In this document: positions 31,209 to 42,134 of the stretch, piece after piece
How the letters are laid out: each line of letters begins with the position of its first letter
Numbering within the stretch: position 1 is the first letter of the stretch
Made by a program: the position numbers and the translations under genes
Assembly: GCF_021556485.1 (NCBI RefSeq)
Contig: NZ_JAKGBW010000012.1
Coordinates: 1 to 64,000, forward strand
DNA: 64,000 nt
Reading direction: 5' to 3'
Origin: Oceanobacillus alkalisoli
GTDB lineage: Bacteria; Bacillota; Bacilli; Bacillales; Amphibacillaceae
The notes under the pieces: model-generated
The model's database searches: none
What the model was told of the DNA's origin: nothing
What the model saw: only the letters and a program-made list of their open reading frames with translations

Positions 31209-32399
31209 ATGGCTAAAGAAAAATTCGACCGCTCCAAACAACACGTTAACGTTGGAACTCTTGGACACGTTGACCATGGTAAAACTACTCTAACTGCTGC
31301 AATTACAACAGTAATGGCAAAAGTAAATGGTGATGGTGACGCAAGAGGTTACGACCAAATTGACAACGCACCAGAAGAAAGAGAACGTGGTATTACAATC
31401 GCTACTTCTCACGTAGAGTACGAAACTGAAACTCGTCACTACGCACACGTTGACTGCCCAGGACACGCAGACTACGTTAAGAACATGATCACAGGTGCTG
31501 CGCAAATGGACGGTGCTATTCTAGTAGTATCTGCCGCTGATGGCCCAATGCCACAAACTCGTGAGCACATTCTACTTTCTCGTAACGTTGGAGTACCAGC
31601 ATTCGTAGTATTCCTAAACAAAGTTGACATGGTTGACGATGAAGAGTTACTTGAATTAGTAGAAATGGAAGTTCGTGATCTATTAACTGAATACGACTTC
31701 CCAGGTGACGATGTACCAGTTATCGCTGGTTCTGCTCTTAAAGCACTTGAAGGTGTTGCAGAGTACGAAGAAAAAATCGTTGAACTGATGAACGCAGTTG
31801 ACGAATATGTTCCAACTCCAGAACGTGACACTGACAAACCATTCATGATGCCTGTAGAGGACGTATTCTCTATTACAGGTCGTGGTACAGTTGCTACTGG
31901 ACGTGTTGAGCGTGGAGAAGTTAAAGTCGGAGATGAAGTTGAAATCATCGGTCTTAACGAAGCTCCTGGTAAAACAACTGTTACAGGTGTTGAAATGTTC
32001 CGTAAGCTTCTTGACTATGCAGAAGCAGGAGACAACATCGGTGCATTGCTTCGTGGGGTAGCTCGTGAAGACATTAGCCGTGGTCAGGTTCTTGCTAAGC
32101 CAGGATCAATCACACCACACACAAACTTCAAAGCTGAAGTTTATGTTCTATCAAAAGAAGAAGGTGGACGTCATACTCCATTCTTCGGTAACTACCGTCC
32201 ACAGTTCTACTTCCGTACGACGGACGTAACTGGCGTTGTTCAACTACCAGAAGGCGTTGAAATGGTAATGCCTGGTGACAACGTGGAAATGACTGTAGAA
32301 CTTATTTCACCAATCGCGATCGAAGACGGAACTCGTTTCTCTATCCGTGAAGGTGGACGTACAGTAGGTTCTGGTGTAGTTACTGAAATCACTAAATAA
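31209..32399 (+). CDS. tuf: elongation factor Tu
   Basis: A 396-residue EF-Tu that brings aminoacyl-tRNA to the ribosome. [10 protein letters not shown] (P loop), [14 protein letters not shown] (switch I), [20 protein letters not shown] (switch II) and NKVDMVDD are all present. Codon use is strongly biased, as expected for a very abundant protein. AAAGGAGGAAC ribosome site; a strong terminator follows. Confidence 0.98.
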   Translation: MAKEKFDRSKQHVNVGTLGHVDHGKTTLTAAITTVMAKVNGDGDARGYDQIDNAPEERERGITIATSHVEYETETRHYAHVDCPGHADYVKNMITGAAQMDGAILVVSAADGPMPQTREHILLSRNVGVPAFVVFLNKVDMVDDEELLELVEMEVRDLLTEYDFPGDDVPVIAGSALKALEGVAEYEEKIVELMNAVDEYVPTPERDTDKPFMMPVEDVFSITGRGTVATGRVERGEVKVGDEVEIIGLNEAPGKTTVTGVEMFRKLLDYAEAGDNIGALLRGVAREDISRGQVLAKPGSITPHTNFKAEVYVLSKEEGGRHTPFFGNYRPQFYFRTTDVTGVVQLPEGVEMVMPGDNVEMTVELISPIAIEDGTRFSIREGGRTVGSGVVTEITK

Positions 32400-32414
32400 G
32401 TCTAAACCTATACA

Positions 32415-32450
32415 AAAAACAGGCAGCTAATCTCAGTTGCCTGTTTTTTT
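32415..32450 (+). terminator. str operon terminator
   Basis: AAACAGGCAGCT pairs with AGTTGCCTGTTT around a short loop, followed by seven or more T residues. Confidence 0.92.
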
Positions 32451-32479
32451 GTTAGGTAAATCAGTAAAATTTATTCCTT

Positions 32480-32640
32480 TTCAGTGTCCGCAGTCCCGAT
32501 ACCTCTCGCTTTCTGCAGGCGTCCGGCAAGCCTCGGCGCATAGGACGTGCTAATGTAGACGTTGCCACAGGACGTGGCGTTCTTAGTCTGCCTCGCGCTA
32601 TCACGCTGCGAAGCCTGGAGAGAAGTGACTATCCAATTCT
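32480..32640. repeat. composite palindromic repeat between tuf and rpsJ
   Basis: On the minus strand this element reads GCAGCGTGATAGCGCGAGG and GAGGCTTGCCGGACGC, close to the element at 47586-47700 (GCAGCGCGTTAGCGCGAGG then GAGGCTTGCCGGCCGC). Between the two halves lies an extra ~55 bases carrying the 31-base module (32558-32588) also found at 17019-17049. No gene occupies 32400-32978. Confidence 0.7.
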
Positions 32641-32752
32641 TCGAACCGTTCATATTTTTTCTGAAAAGGACCGTTATTATCAACTATATGTTCGTGATCT
32701 TAAAAAATATGCATTTTCCTCGTAAAAAGTTGCAAAAAACCTTCATAAAGTC

Positions 32753-32781
32753 TTGCATTCGAGCGAAAACATGCGTATAAT
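32753..32781 (+). promoter_or_regulatory. S10 operon promoter P1
   Basis: TTGCAT (32753-32758), 17-base spacer, TATAAT (32776-32781). Confidence 0.8.
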
Positions 32782-32819
32782 ATGTAGATGTGCAATCGAA
32801 TCGTAAATGATAAAAAAGG

Positions 32820-32848
32820 TTGCTTTGGCAGACGTTTATATGTATAAT
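32820..32848 (+). promoter_or_regulatory. S10 operon promoter P2
   Basis: TTGCTT (32820-32825), 17-base spacer, TATAAT (32843-32848), 67 bases after P1 and ~130 bases before rpsJ. Confidence 0.7.
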
Positions 32849-32876
32849 GTGAATGTTGGCCAAAAAACGGCGATGA

Positions 32877-33287
<411 letters not shown>

Positions 33288-33315
33288 ATATAAGTTTTTA
33301 TAGGAGGTGTAACGG

Positions 33316-33948
33316 ATGACGAAAGGAATCTTAGGTCGTAAAATCGGCATGACTCAGTTATTCTCTGAAGCTGGTGAACTAATCCCTGTAACAGTGATTC
33401 AAGCTGAGCCAAACGTCGTATTACAAAAAAGAACGGAAGAGAATGACGGGTATACTGCCATTCAGTTAGGTTTTGCAGATAAGAAAGAAACACGTGCGAG
33501 TAAAGCGGAAAAAGGTCATGCTGAAAAAGCGAGTACCAATCCTAAGCGCTACGTTCGTGAAATCCGTACTGCTAATATCGATGACTATGAAGTAGGTCAA
33601 GAAATTAGCGTTGGTACTTTTGAAGCTGGAGAAAAAATTGATGTAACAGGAACTTCTAAAGGTAAAGGATTCCAAGGTAACATTAAGCGCCACAACCAAG
33701 CTCGTGGTCTAATGAGTCACGGTTCCCGCTACCATAGAGGCCCAGGTGCAATGGCAATGGCAGCAGACCCATCAAGAGTATTCAAAGGAAAAAAGTTGCC
33801 AGGACAAATGGGTCACGAACAAGTGACAATTCAAAACCTTGAAGTAGTAAGTGTTGATGAAGAAAGAAACCTGCTACTTGTTAAAGGAAATGTTCCAGGT
33901 GCGAAAAAATCTTACGTTAAAATAACAAGTTCAATAAAAGGAAATTAA
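33316..33948 (+). CDS. rplC: ribosomal protein L3
   Basis: A 210-residue L3, an early 23S binder reaching the peptidyl transferase centre. [15 protein letters not shown] and [17 protein letters not shown] are typical; the central loop [13 protein letters not shown] is intact. AGGAGGTG site; 28 bases after rpsJ. Confidence 0.97.
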   Translation: MTKGILGRKIGMTQLFSEAGELIPVTVIQAEPNVVLQKRTEENDGYTAIQLGFADKKETRASKAEKGHAEKASTNPKRYVREIRTANIDDYEVGQEISVGTFEAGEKIDVTGTSKGKGFQGNIKRHNQARGLMSHGSRYHRGPGAMAMAADPSRVFKGKKLPGQMGHEQVTIQNLEVVSVDEERNLLLVKGNVPGAKKSYVKITSSIKGN

Positions 33949-33973
33949 TTATTAGAAGAAGGGAGGATTTGTC

Positions 33974-34597
33974 ATGCCAAAAGTTACATTGTTTAAACAA
34001 GACGGAAGTAATGCAGGAGAAGTAGAATTAAACGAAGCGGTTTTCGGCATCGAACCTAACGAACACGTGTTACACGAAGCAGTTGTAATGCAACGTGCGG
34101 CAGTTCGTCAGGGGACACACGCTGTTAAAAACCGTTCAGCAGTACGTGGCGGTGGTCGTAAACCGTGGCGTCAAAAAGGAACTGGGCGTGCGCGTCAAGG
34201 ATCCATTCGTTCACCACAGTGGGTTGGCGGTGGCGTAGTATTCGGACCTACCCCACGCAGCTACAGCTACAAGCTGCCAAAGAAAGTTCGTCGTTTAGCT
34301 CTTAGATCCGCTTTAGCTTCTAAAGTAAAAGAAGAAGGCATCTTTGTTTTAGAGTCACTAGCAATCGACACACCAAAAACAAAAGAAGTCATTAATTTAC
34401 TAGATGCATTAAAAGTAGATGACAAAGCATTAATTGTGACTGCTGATAAAGAAGAAACAATCGTACGTTCAGCAAACAACCTTCAAACAGTTAAAGTACT
34501 TGCTGTAGAAGAATTGAACGTTCTCGATTTAATAACGTATGACAAGTTAGTTATTACGAAGGAAGCGGTCGAAAAAGCAGGGGAGGTGCTTGCATAA
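33974..34597 (+). CDS. rplD: ribosomal protein L4
   Basis: A 207-residue L4 lining the exit tunnel. The tunnel loop contains [18 protein letters not shown] with the basic residues where macrolide-resistance changes occur, here unchanged. GAAGGGAGG site. Its stop overlaps the rplW start (TAATG). Confidence 0.97.
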   Translation: MPKVTLFKQDGSNAGEVELNEAVFGIEPNEHVLHEAVVMQRAAVRQGTHAVKNRSAVRGGGRKPWRQKGTGRARQGSIRSPQWVGGGVVFGPTPRSYSYKLPKKVRRLALRSALASKVKEEGIFVLESLAIDTPKTKEVINLLDALKVDDKALIVTADKEETIVRSANNLQTVKVLAVEELNVLDLITYDKLVITKEAVEKAGEVLA

Positions 34598-34884
34598 TGA
34601 GAGATCCACGTGATATTATAAAGCGCCCTGTCATTACAGAACACAGTGCTGATTTAATGGTAGATAAGAAATATACGTTTGAAGTAGATCCTAAAGCGAA
34701 CAAAACAGAAATCAAAGACGCAGTGGAACTTATCTTCGGCGTTAAAGTAGTAAATGTAAACACGCTCAACCTTAAAGGTAAACTTAAGAGAATGGGCCAA
34801 TATAGCGGGTACCGTTCTGATCGAAAAAAAGCTATCGTAGAGCTTTCGGAAGACAGTAAAGAACTGGACTTCTTTGAAGGCTAA
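34597..34884 (+). CDS. rplW: ribosomal protein L23
   Basis: A 95-residue L23 at the tunnel exit, docking site for trigger factor and [19 protein letters not shown] and [20 protein letters not shown] are the usual blocks. Overlaps rplD by one base, with GGGGAGGTG inside rplD as ribosome site. Confidence 0.96.
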   Translation: MRDPRDIIKRPVITEHSADLMVDKKYTFEVDPKANKTEIKDAVELIFGVKVVNVNTLNLKGKLKRMGQYSGYRSDRKKAIVELSEDSKELDFFEG

Positions 34885-34913
34885 AAATCATTTATGTGAA
34901 GGAGGGAAAAAAG

Positions 34914-35744
34914 ATGGCGATTAAGAAGTTTAAACCAACTTCAAATGGTAGACGTAACATGTCTGTATCTTCATTTACAGAAATCACTACGGATACCCCA
35001 GAAAGAACCTTGTTAGCTCCACTCAATAAACGAGCTGGACGTAACCACCAAGGTAGAATTACTGTTCGTCATCAAGGTGGCGGTCACAAGCGTCAATACC
35101 GTCTCATCGATTTCAAACGAAACAAAGATGGAATACCAGGACGCGTTGCTACAGTTGAGTACGATCCGAACCGCACAGCAAACATTGCATTAGTTCATTA
35201 TGCAGATGGAGAGAAACGTTATATTTTAGCTCCTAAAGGAATTCAAGTAGGTCAAGTAGTTGAATCAGGTGCTGAAGCTGATATCAAAACAGGTAATGCA
35301 CTACCACTTGAAAACATTCCAGTAGGAACCATTATTCATAACGTAGAATTAAAACCAGGTCGTGGCGGTCAATTAGCTCGTTCAGCCGGTGCAGAAGCGC
35401 AAATTCTAGGACGTGAAGGGAAATATACACTCGTTCGTTTAGCATCAGGTGAAGTTCGTTTAGTGCTAAGCACTTGCCGTGCAACAATCGGCCAAGTTGG
35501 AAACATTGAACACGAACTAATCCGTGTTGGTAAAGCAGGACGTTCTCGTTGGTTAGGCAAGCGCCCGGCAGTTCGCGGATCTGTTATGAATCCGAACGAT
35601 CACCCGCACGGTGGGGGAGAAGGACGTTCACCAATCGGTATGCCATCACCATTATCACCATGGGGCAAACCAACTCTCGGTTACAAGACACGCAAACGCA
35701 ACAAGCCGTCTAATAAATATATCGTTCGTAAACGTAAAAAATAA
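34914..35744 (+). CDS. rplB: ribosomal protein L2
   Basis: A 276-residue L2 needed for subunit joining and peptidyl transfer. [19 protein letters not shown] and the C-terminal [17 protein letters not shown] with the conserved histidine are present. An in-frame GTG at 34896 is upstream of the AAGGAGGGAAA site, so ATG 34914 is taken. Confidence 0.97.
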   Translation: MAIKKFKPTSNGRRNMSVSSFTEITTDTPERTLLAPLNKRAGRNHQGRITVRHQGGGHKRQYRLIDFKRNKDGIPGRVATVEYDPNRTANIALVHYADGEKRYILAPKGIQVGQVVESGAEADIKTGNALPLENIPVGTIIHNVELKPGRGGQLARSAGAEAQILGREGKYTLVRLASGEVRLVLSTCRATIGQVGNIEHELIRVGKAGRSRWLGKRPAVRGSVMNPNDHPHGGGEGRSPIGMPSPLSPWGKPTLGYKTRKRNKPSNKYIVRKRKK

Positions 35745-35800
35745 ATGAATAGGACGGGAGACGAATAACCCGTCTCTAAACTCTGGAAGGAGGTTTATCC

Positions 35801-36079
35801 ATGGGTCGTAGTTTGAAAAAAGGACCTTTCGCAGATGACCATCTATTGAAAAAGGTGGATGAAATGAACGAGAGTGACAAGAAGCAACTGATTAGAACTT
35901 GGTCTCGCCGTTCTACAATCTTCCCATCTTTTGTTGGTCATACAATCGCAGTATATGATGGGCGTAAACATGTTCCGGTCTATATAACAGAAGATATGGT
36001 TGGACATAAATTAGGTGAATTCGCGCCAACTCGTTCATTTAGAGGACACTCTGGTGACGATAAGAAAACAAATCGCTAA
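35801..36079 (+). CDS. rpsS: ribosomal protein S19
   Basis: A 92-residue S19 of the small-subunit head. [13 protein letters not shown] and [19 protein letters not shown] are typical, as is [21 protein letters not shown] site; 21 bases before rplV. Confidence 0.97.
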   Translation: MGRSLKKGPFADDHLLKKVDEMNESDKKQLIRTWSRRSTIFPSFVGHTIAVYDGRKHVPVYITEDMVGHKLGEFAPTRSFRGHSGDDKKTNR

Positions 36080-36100
36080 TTTGAGAGGAGGCTACTTCGC

Positions 36101-36442
36101 ATGCAAGCAAAAGCTGTTGCAAAAACGGTTCGTATCGCTCCTCGTAAGGTACGTTTAGTCGTTGATTTAATTCGAGGAAAAGATGTCGGTGAAGCTATCG
36201 CAATCTTAAAGAACACACACCGCAGTGCTTCCCCAGTCGTAGAGAAAGTGCTGAACTCTGCAGTCGCAAACGCAGAACACAACTACGAGATGGACACAGA
36301 CAATCTAGTCGTTTCTGAAGCATATGTAAATGAAGGTGTTACATTGAAACGTTTCCGTCCACGTGCTCAAGGACGTGCAAGTCAAATTAATAAACGCACA
36401 AGCCACATTACAGTTGTGGTAACTGAAAAGAAGGAGGGGTAG
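36101..36442 (+). CDS. rplV: ribosomal protein L22
   Basis: A 113-residue L22 whose beta-hairpin lines the exit tunnel. [19 protein letters not shown] and the hairpin [20 protein letters not shown] are intact, without the deletions seen in macrolide-resistant strains. Three bases separate its stop from the rpsC GTG. Confidence 0.96.
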   Translation: MQAKAVAKTVRIAPRKVRLVVDLIRGKDVGEAIAILKNTHRSASPVVEKVLNSAVANAEHNYEMDTDNLVVSEAYVNEGVTLKRFRPRAQGRASQINKRTSHITVVVTEKKEG

Positions 36443-36445
36443 TTA

Positions 36446-37087
36446 GTGGGTCAAAAAGTAAATCCAACGGGTCTTCGCGTAGGGATCATTAAAGACTGGG
36501 AGTCAAGATGGTACGCTGATAAAGACTATGCAGACTTACTACATGAGGATATTAAAATCAGAGAATTCCTTGATAACCGCTTAAAGATTGCTGCTGTTTC
36601 TTCTGTCGAGATTGAACGCGCAGCAAACCGAGTGAACATTACGATTCATACTGGTAAACCAGGAATGGTAATTGGTAAAGGCGGTTCAGAAGTTGAAGCT
36701 CTACGTAAAGAGTTAAATAAATTAACTGGTAAGAGAGTTCACATCAATATTGTGGAAATTAAAAAGGTTGACCTCGATGCGCAACTAGTTGCAGATAGCA
36801 TCGCACGTCAATTAGAAAACCGTATTTCATTCCGTCGTGCGCAGAAACAAGCTATCCAACGTACAATGCGTGCAGGTGCACAAGGAATCAGAACACAAGT
36901 ATCTGGACGTCTTGGCGGTGCAGACATCGCTCGTGCAGAACATTACAGTGAAGGAACAGTACCACTACACACATTACGTGCTGATATCGATTATGCTCAT
37001 GCTGAAGCTGATACAACGTACGGTAAGCTCGGCGTTAAAGTGTGGATCTATCGTGGGGAAGTCCTTCCAACTAAAAAAGAAAACTAA
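36446..37087 (+). CDS. rpsC: ribosomal protein S3
   Basis: A 213-residue S3 of the mRNA entry channel. [14 protein letters not shown] opens the protein, the KH domain has [12 protein letters not shown], and the C-terminal half contains [20 protein letters not shown] start just after AAGGAGGGG. Confidence 0.97.
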   Translation: MGQKVNPTGLRVGIIKDWESRWYADKDYADLLHEDIKIREFLDNRLKIAAVSSVEIERAANRVNITIHTGKPGMVIGKGGSEVEALRKELNKLTGKRVHINIVEIKKVDLDAQLVADSIARQLENRISFRRAQKQAIQRTMRAGAQGIRTQVSGRLGGADIARAEHYSEGTVPLHTLRADIDYAHAEADTTYGKLGVKVWIYRGEVLPTKKEN

Positions 37088-37104
37088 GGAAGGGGGCACT
37101 TTGT

Positions 37105-37539
37105 ATGTTAATGCCTAAACGTGTAAAATATCGTAAACAACACCGTGGTAAAATGAGAGGCCAAGCAAAAGGCGGTACTGCAGTATCATTCGGAGATTAC
37201 GGCCTACAAGCTACAGAAGCTAGCTGGATTACAAGTCGTCAGATTGAAGCTGCCCGTATTGCAATGACTCGTTACATGAAACGTGGCGGTAAAGTATGGA
37301 TCAAAATATTCCCGGATAAACCTTATACATCTAAACCATTAGAAGTACGTATGGGTTCCGGTAAAGGTGCTCCAGAAGGCTGGGTAGCAGTAGTAAAACC
37401 AGGGAAAATTTTGTTTGAAATCGCAGGAGTGAATGAAGAAGTAGCACGTGAAGCCCTACGACTTGCATCTCACAAATTACCGATTAAAACGAAATTTGTA
37501 AAACGTGAAGAAATTGGTGGTGAAAGCAATGAAGGCTAA
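37105..37539 (+). CDS. rplP: ribosomal protein L16
   Basis: A 144-residue L16 near the A-site t[20 protein letters not shown] and [20 protein letters not shown] are hallmarks. ATG 37105 (MLMPKR...) agrees with the family MLLPKR start. It overlaps rpmC by 11 bases. Confidence 0.96.
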   Translation: MLMPKRVKYRKQHRGKMRGQAKGGTAVSFGDYGLQATEASWITSRQIEAARIAMTRYMKRGGKVWIKIFPDKPYTSKPLEVRMGSGKGAPEGWVAVVKPGKILFEIAGVNEEVAREALRLASHKLPIKTKFVKREEIGGESNEG

Positions 37540-37729
37540 AGAAATAAGAGAACTAACCACTGCCGAAATTGATGAAAAGGTAAAATCACTAAAAGAAGAA
37601 TTATTTAATTTACGCTTCCAGCTTGCTACAGGTCAGTTGGAAAACACTGCACGTATTCGTGAAGTTCGTAAATCAATTGCTCGTTTAAAAACCGTTGCAC
37701 GTCAACGTGAATTAACCGCAAATAACTGA
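37529..37729 (+). CDS. rpmC: ribosomal protein L29
   Basis: A 66-residue two-helix protein near the tunnel exit. [20 protein letters not shown] and [20 protein letters not shown] are typical. The frame opens at 37505, but ATG 37529 (overlapping the rplP end, GGTGGTGAAAG upstream) gives the family start MKAKEIREL. Confidence 0.95.
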   Translation: MKAKEIRELTTAEIDEKVKSLKEELFNLRFQLATGQLENTARIREVRKSIARLKTVARQRELTANN

Positions 37730-37754
37730 CTTGAAGAAGGAGGTTTAATCAAGT

Positions 37755-38018
37755 ATGTCTGAACGTAATAATCGTAAAGTATACACGGGCCGCGTGGTGT
37801 CTGACAAAATGGACAAAACAATTACTGTACTAGTTGAAACATATAAAGTTCACAAGTTATACGGTAAACGTGTTAAGTACTCCAAAAAGTTCAAAACACA
37901 TGATGAGAACAACCAAGCAAAAACTGGTGACATCGTGCGCATTATGGAGACACGTCCACTCTCAGCTACAAAACGTTTCCGCCTAGTGGAAATCGTAGAA
38001 GAAGCGATCATTATCTAA
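37755..38018 (+). CDS. rpsQ: ribosomal protein S17
   Basis: An 87-residue OB-fold 16S binder. [19 protein letters not shown] and [20 protein letters not shown] are the signature blocks. GAAGGAGG site; start ATG. Confidence 0.96.
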   Translation: MSERNNRKVYTGRVVSDKMDKTITVLVETYKVHKLYGKRVKYSKKFKTHDENNQAKTGDIVRIMETRPLSATKRFRLVEIVEEAIII

Positions 38019-38061
38019 TTTAAGTTGATTCGGAACAGATCCGAAGGGAGGTAACAGTGTT

Positions 38062-38430
38062 ATGATACAACAAGAAAGTCGATTAAAAGTTGCAGATAAC
38101 TCTGGTGCTCGTGAACTACAGACAATTAAAGTTTTAGGCGGATCAGGCCGTAAGACTGCTAATATTGGCGATGTTGTAGTTTGCTCAGTGAAAAAAGCAA
38201 CACCAGGAGGCGTTGTCAAGAAAGGTGACGTCGTGAAAGCAGTTATCGTTCGCTCTAAATCTGGTGCGCGTCGTATAGATGGTTCATATATTCGTTTTGA
38301 TGAAAATGCTGCAGTAATTGTCCGTGATGACCAAAGCCCAAGAGGTACTCGTATCTTCGGTCCGGTTGCACGTGAATTACGTGATGCTAAATTCATGAAA
38401 ATCGTATCTCTTGCTCCAGAAGTATTATAA
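38062..38430 (+). CDS. rplN: ribosomal protein L14
   Basis: A 122-residue L14, part of the intersubunit bridge and the binding face for the silencing factor Rsf[20 protein letters not shown] and the C-terminal [23 protein letters not shown] (read in two parts) match the family. GGGAGG site. Confidence 0.97.
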   Translation: MIQQESRLKVADNSGARELQTIKVLGGSGRKTANIGDVVVCSVKKATPGGVVKKGDVVKAVIVRSKSGARRIDGSYIRFDENAAVIVRDDQSPRGTRIFGPVARELRDAKFMKIVSLAPEVL

Positions 38431-38464
38431 GTGAATCTTTCGTTACTAAGGAGGTGCGTCAAGC

Positions 38465-38776
38465 ATGCATGTAAAAAAAGGTGATAAAGTAAAAGTATTA
38501 GCCGGGAAAGACCGCGGCAAAGAAGGTACAATCCTTGAAGTGTATCCGAAGAAAGACCGTGTACTTGTCGAAGGAGTCAACATGGTACAGAAACACGCGA
38601 AACCTTCTCAAGAAAACCCACAAGGCGGTATTCTAAATCAAGAAGCTGCGATTCACGTGTCCAATGTATTACCAATTGACCCTAAATCCGGTGAACCAAC
38701 TCGTGTTGGCTACGAAGTTCGTGACGGAAAGAAAGTAAGAATTGCGAAGAAATCCGGAGAAGCGTTAGATAAATAA
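38465..38776 (+). CDS. rplX: ribosomal protein L24
   Basis: A 103-residue KOW-motif protein that starts 50S assembly. [20 protein letters not shown] is the KOW block; [20 protein letters not shown] follows. AAGGAGGTG site. Confidence 0.96.
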   Translation: MHVKKGDKVKVLAGKDRGKEGTILEVYPKKDRVLVEGVNMVQKHAKPSQENPQGGILNQEAAIHVSNVLPIDPKSGEPTRVGYEVRDGKKVRIAKKSGEALDK

Positions 38777-38803
38777 GTTTCTAGTTGAAAGGAGGGCGCC
38801 ATG

Positions 38804-39343
38804 ATGAACCAATTAAAAGAAAAGTTTCAAGATGAAGTTACTACATCTTTAATGAATAAATTTAACTATAAATCTGTTATGCAAGTACCGAAAGTCGAAA
38901 AGATCGTAATCAACATGGGTGTTGGTGATGCGGTACAAAACTCAAAAGCATTGGATAGTGCTGTTGAAGAATTATCATTAATCTCTGGTCAAAAACCACT
39001 TATTACTCGTGCGAAGAAATCAATTGCAGGTTTCCGTTTACGTGAAGGAATGCCAATCGGCGCAAAGGTAACCCTTCGTGGTGAGCGTATGTATGAGTTT
39101 CTACAAAAGCTAATTGCGGTTTCACTCCCACGTGTACGTGACTTCCGCGGTATTTCTAAAAATGCATTTGACGGACGTGGAAATTACACACTAGGTGTGA
39201 AAGAGCAACTTATTTTCCCGGAGATTAACTACGATAAGGTAAGTAAAGTGCGCGGACTGGATATCGTTATCGTAACTACAGCTGATACAGACGAAGAAGC
39301 TCGTGAACTTTTATCTGAGTTAGGCATGCCTTTCCAAAAATAA
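38804..39343 (+). CDS. rplE: ribosomal protein L5
   Basis: A 179-residue 5S rRNA-binding protein. [37 protein letters not shown] and FPEINYDKV are typical. Two ATGs in tandem (38801, 38804); the second fits the AAGGAGGG spacing and family length, but either is possible. Confidence 0.95.
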   Translation: MNQLKEKFQDEVTTSLMNKFNYKSVMQVPKVEKIVINMGVGDAVQNSKALDSAVEELSLISGQKPLITRAKKSIAGFRLREGMPIGAKVTLRGERMYEFLQKLIAVSLPRVRDFRGISKNAFDGRGNYTLGVKEQLIFPEINYDKVSKVRGLDIVIVTTADTDEEARELLSELGMPFQK

Positions 39344-39357
39344 GTTCCAAGCAATAA

Positions 39358-39555
<198 letters not shown>

Positions 39556-39584
39556 ACCCCAATTTGGGAAGGAGGTAATGATGT

Positions 39585-39983
39585 ATGGTAATGACAGACC
39601 CAATCGCAGATATGCTTACTCGCATTCGAAATGCGGTTACAGTAAAACATGAAAAATTGGAGCTTCCTGCTTCAAAAATTAAAAAAGAAATTGCTGACAT
39701 CCTGAAACGTGAAGGTTTCGTTAAGGATTATGAATATATCGAAGACAACAAACAAGGTGTACTGCGTATTTTCCTGAAATATGGTGCAAACCAAGAGAAA
39801 GTAATTACAGGAATTAAACGTATCAGTAAACCAGGATTACGTGTCTATGCAAAAGCTGATGAAGTACCACGAGTGTTGAACGGATTAGGTATTGCAATCG
39901 TGTCTACTTCACAAGGTGTACTATCTGACAAAGAAGCTCGCAGCCAACAAGTCGGTGGCGAAGTGCTTGCATACGTCTGGTAA
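39585..39983 (+). CDS. rpsH: ribosomal protein S8
   Basis: A 132-residue central-domain 16S binder and, in E. coli, the spc-operon repressor. [17 protein letters not shown] begins it and [20 protein letters not shown] is the signature. ATG 39585 follows GAAGGAGGTAATG. Confidence 0.96.
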   Translation: MVMTDPIADMLTRIRNAVTVKHEKLELPASKIKKEIADILKREGFVKDYEYIEDNKQGVLRIFLKYGANQEKVITGIKRISKPGLRVYAKADEVPRVLNGLGIAIVSTSQGVLSDKEARSQQVGGEVLAYVW

Positions 39984-40011
39984 TATTTTTTAACCCAAGG
40001 AGGTGCAGAAA

Positions 40012-40548
40012 ATGTCTCGTATAGGATTAAAACCCATTGAAATCCCAGAAGGGGTAGAAGTGAAGCTTGAAGGTAATAAGGTTTCTGTTAAAGGACCTAA
40101 GGGCGAGCTTTCTAAAGAAATTCATCAAGATATCGCAATTAAAATGGAAGATAACGTCATAACATTAGAGCGTTCAAGTGATCTAAAAGAATATCGCTCC
40201 CTACACGGAACGAGCCGTACAATGATTGCAAACATGGTCGAAGGTGTTACAAAAGGTTTCGAAAAATCACTTGAAATTACGGGTGTTGGTTACCGTGCAC
40301 AAAAGCAGGGCAACAAACTAGTAGTTAACGCAGGATATTCTCATCCGGTAGAAATTGATGCTATCGATGGAATTGAAATTGACGTTCCCAAAAACACTGA
40401 ATTAACCGTAAAAGGTATCGATAAAGAATTAGTTGGTGCAGTTGCAGCGAATATCCGCGCAATCCGCCCGCCGGAGCCTTATAAAGGTAAAGGAATTCGT
40501 TATGTTGGCGAATATGTGCGCCGTAAAGAAGGTAAAACTGCTAAGTAA
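40012..40548 (+). CDS. rplF: ribosomal protein L6
   Basis: A 178-residue L6 near the factor-binding site. [16 protein letters not shown] opens it; [20 protein letters not shown] is the C-terminal signature. GTG 40003 lies inside the AAGGAGGTG site, so ATG 40012 is the start. Confidence 0.96.
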   Translation: MSRIGLKPIEIPEGVEVKLEGNKVSVKGPKGELSKEIHQDIAIKMEDNVITLERSSDLKEYRSLHGTSRTMIANMVEGVTKGFEKSLEITGVGYRAQKQGNKLVVNAGYSHPVEIDAIDGIEIDVPKNTELTVKGIDKELVGAVAANIRAIRPPEPYKGKGIRYVGEYVRRKEGKTAK

Positions 40549-40578
40549 GATTAGTTAGGTGAGAAAGGAGTGACCTTG

Positions 40579-40941
40579 ATGATCACAAAACCAGCTAGAA
40601 ATGAAATGCGAAAAAAGAGACATGCACGTGTACGCAGAGACGTATTCGGAACTGCTGAACGTCCACGTCTAAACGTATTCCGTTCTAATAAAAATATCTA
40701 CGCACAATTAATCGATGATGAAAATCGTGTTACGGTTTCGAGCGCATCTACTGCTGATAAAGAATTGAACATCACGCAAGGCAGTAATGTTGAAGCTGCG
40801 AAACAAGTAGGAGAGGCTATCGCAAAACGCGCAATTGAAAAAGGCTTCAAATCAGTAGTATTCGACCGTGGAGGCTACTTGTATCATGGACGCGTTAAAG
40901 CATTAGCAGAGGCTGCAAGAGAAGCAGGTCTCGAATTTTAA
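40579..40941 (+). CDS. rplR: ribosomal protein L18
   Basis: A 120-residue 5S rRNA-binding protein. [20 protein letters not shown] and [20 protein letters not shown] are diagnostic. ATG 40579 (MITKPARNE) fits both the family start and the AAAGGAGTG site; the GTG at 40570 overlaps that site. Confidence 0.95.
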   Translation: MITKPARNEMRKKRHARVRRDVFGTAERPRLNVFRSNKNIYAQLIDDENRVTVSSASTADKELNITQGSNVEAAKQVGEAIAKRAIEKGFKSVVFDRGGYLYHGRVKALAEAAREAGLEF

Positions 40942-40965
40942 TCGACAAAGGAGGTTACCATTTTA

Positions 40966-41469
40966 ATGAATAATCAAATCGATGCGAACAAATTAGATTT
41001 AGAAGAACGTGTTGTATCCATCAACCGCGTTTCTAAAGTTGTTAAAGGTGGACGCCGCATGCGTTTTGCTGCATTGGTTGTAGTCGGCGACAAGAACGGC
41101 CATGTCGGTTTCGGTACTGGTAAAGCGCAAGAAGTACCAGAAGCAATCAAAAAAGCAGTAGACAATGCGAAGAAGAACTTAATTCGTGTACCATTTGTAG
41201 GAACTACGATTCCACATGATATTATTGGACGTTTTGGTTCTGGTAACGTAATGATGAAACCAGCTACTGAAGGTACTGGAGTTATCTCCGGTGGACCAGT
41301 TCGTGCGGTCTTAGAACTTGCAGGTGTAGGCGATATTCTTACAAAATCACACGGAGCAAGCACTCCAATTAATGTGATTCGTGCAACGATCAATGGGTTA
41401 GAAAATCTGAAAACAGCAGAAGAAGTAGCGAAACTACGTGGAAAGTCTGTTGAAGAACTGTTAGGATAA
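40966..41469 (+). CDS. rpsE: ribosomal protein S5
   Basis: A 167-residue S5 with decoding and helicase functions at the mRNA entry. [19 protein letters not shown] and [19 protein letters not shown] form the dsRNA-binding part; [17 protein letters not shown] closes it. Wild type at spectinomycin-related positions as far as can be judged. AAGGAGG site upstream. Confidence 0.96.
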   Translation: MNNQIDANKLDLEERVVSINRVSKVVKGGRRMRFAALVVVGDKNGHVGFGTGKAQEVPEAIKKAVDNAKKNLIRVPFVGTTIPHDIIGRFGSGNVMMKPATEGTGVISGGPVRAVLELAGVGDILTKSHGASTPINVIRATINGLENLKTAEEVAKLRGKSVEELLG

Positions 41470-41482
41470 GGAGGGAAACAAT

Positions 41483-41665
41483 ATGTCTAACAAATTAGAA
41501 ATCACCCTCAAACGCAGTGTTATTGGCGGAACTGAAGTACAACGCAGAACTGTTGAAGCACTCGGCTTAAAGAAAATCCGTCAAACAGTGGTACTTGAAG
41601 ACACACCAGTAACCCGTGGTATGATTAATAGAGTATCCCACTTATTAGACGTTAATGAAGCGTAA
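41483..41665 (+). CDS. rpmD: ribosomal protein L30
   Basis: A 60-residue L30. [20 protein letters not shown] and the C-terminal [15 protein letters not shown] match the family. AAGGAGGG site, 13 bases after rpsE. Confidence 0.95.
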   Translation: MSNKLEITLKRSVIGGTEVQRRTVEALGLKKIRQTVVLEDTPVTRGMINRVSHLLDVNEA

Positions 41666-41693
41666 GAAATACTAAAGATAAGGAGGTGCTCCG

Positions 41694-42134
41694 ATGAAAC
41701 TTCATGAACTAAAAGCAAACGAAGGTACTCGTAAAGAAAGAAACCGTGTTGGCCGCGGAATGTCTTCAGGAAACGGAAAAACTTCCGGCCGCGGACAGAA
41801 AGGGCAAAAAGCTCGTACCGGCGGTGGCACACGTCCAGGATTTGAGGGTGGACAAACACCTTTATTCCAACGTTTACCTAAACGTGGCTTTACAAATATC
41901 AACCGTAAAGATTATACAATTGTAAACTTAGATAAGTTAAATCAATTTGAAGAAGGCACTGAAGTTACACCTGAGCTATTACTTGAAGAAGGTGTCGTAA
42001 GCAAATTAAATGCAGGTATTAAAGTACTTGGTAATGGCACGATTGAGAAAAAGCTCACAGTAAAAGCTCATAAGTTTTCTCAAGTTGCAAAAGAAGCGAT
42101 TGAGACTGCGGGCGGTAAAACTGAGGTGATCTAA
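41694..42134 (+). CDS. rplO: ribosomal protein L15
   Basis: A 146-residue late-assembly protein. The glycine/arginine-rich N-terminus ([20 protein letters not shown]) threads into 23S rRNA. Its stop overlaps the secY start by one base, coupling the two. Confidence 0.96.
   Translation: MKLHELKANEGTRKERNRVGRGMSSGNGKTSGRGQKGQKARTGGGTRPGFEGGQTPLFQRLPKRGFTNINRKDYTIVNLDKLNQFEEGTEVTPELLLEEGVVSKLNAGIKVLGNGTIEKKLTVKAHKFSQVAKEAIETAGGKTEVI

Noticed and set aside
37983-38531. 182-residue minus-strand ORF opposite rplN
   Set aside because: Antisense shadow of highly conserved ribosomal genes; no minus-strand signals.
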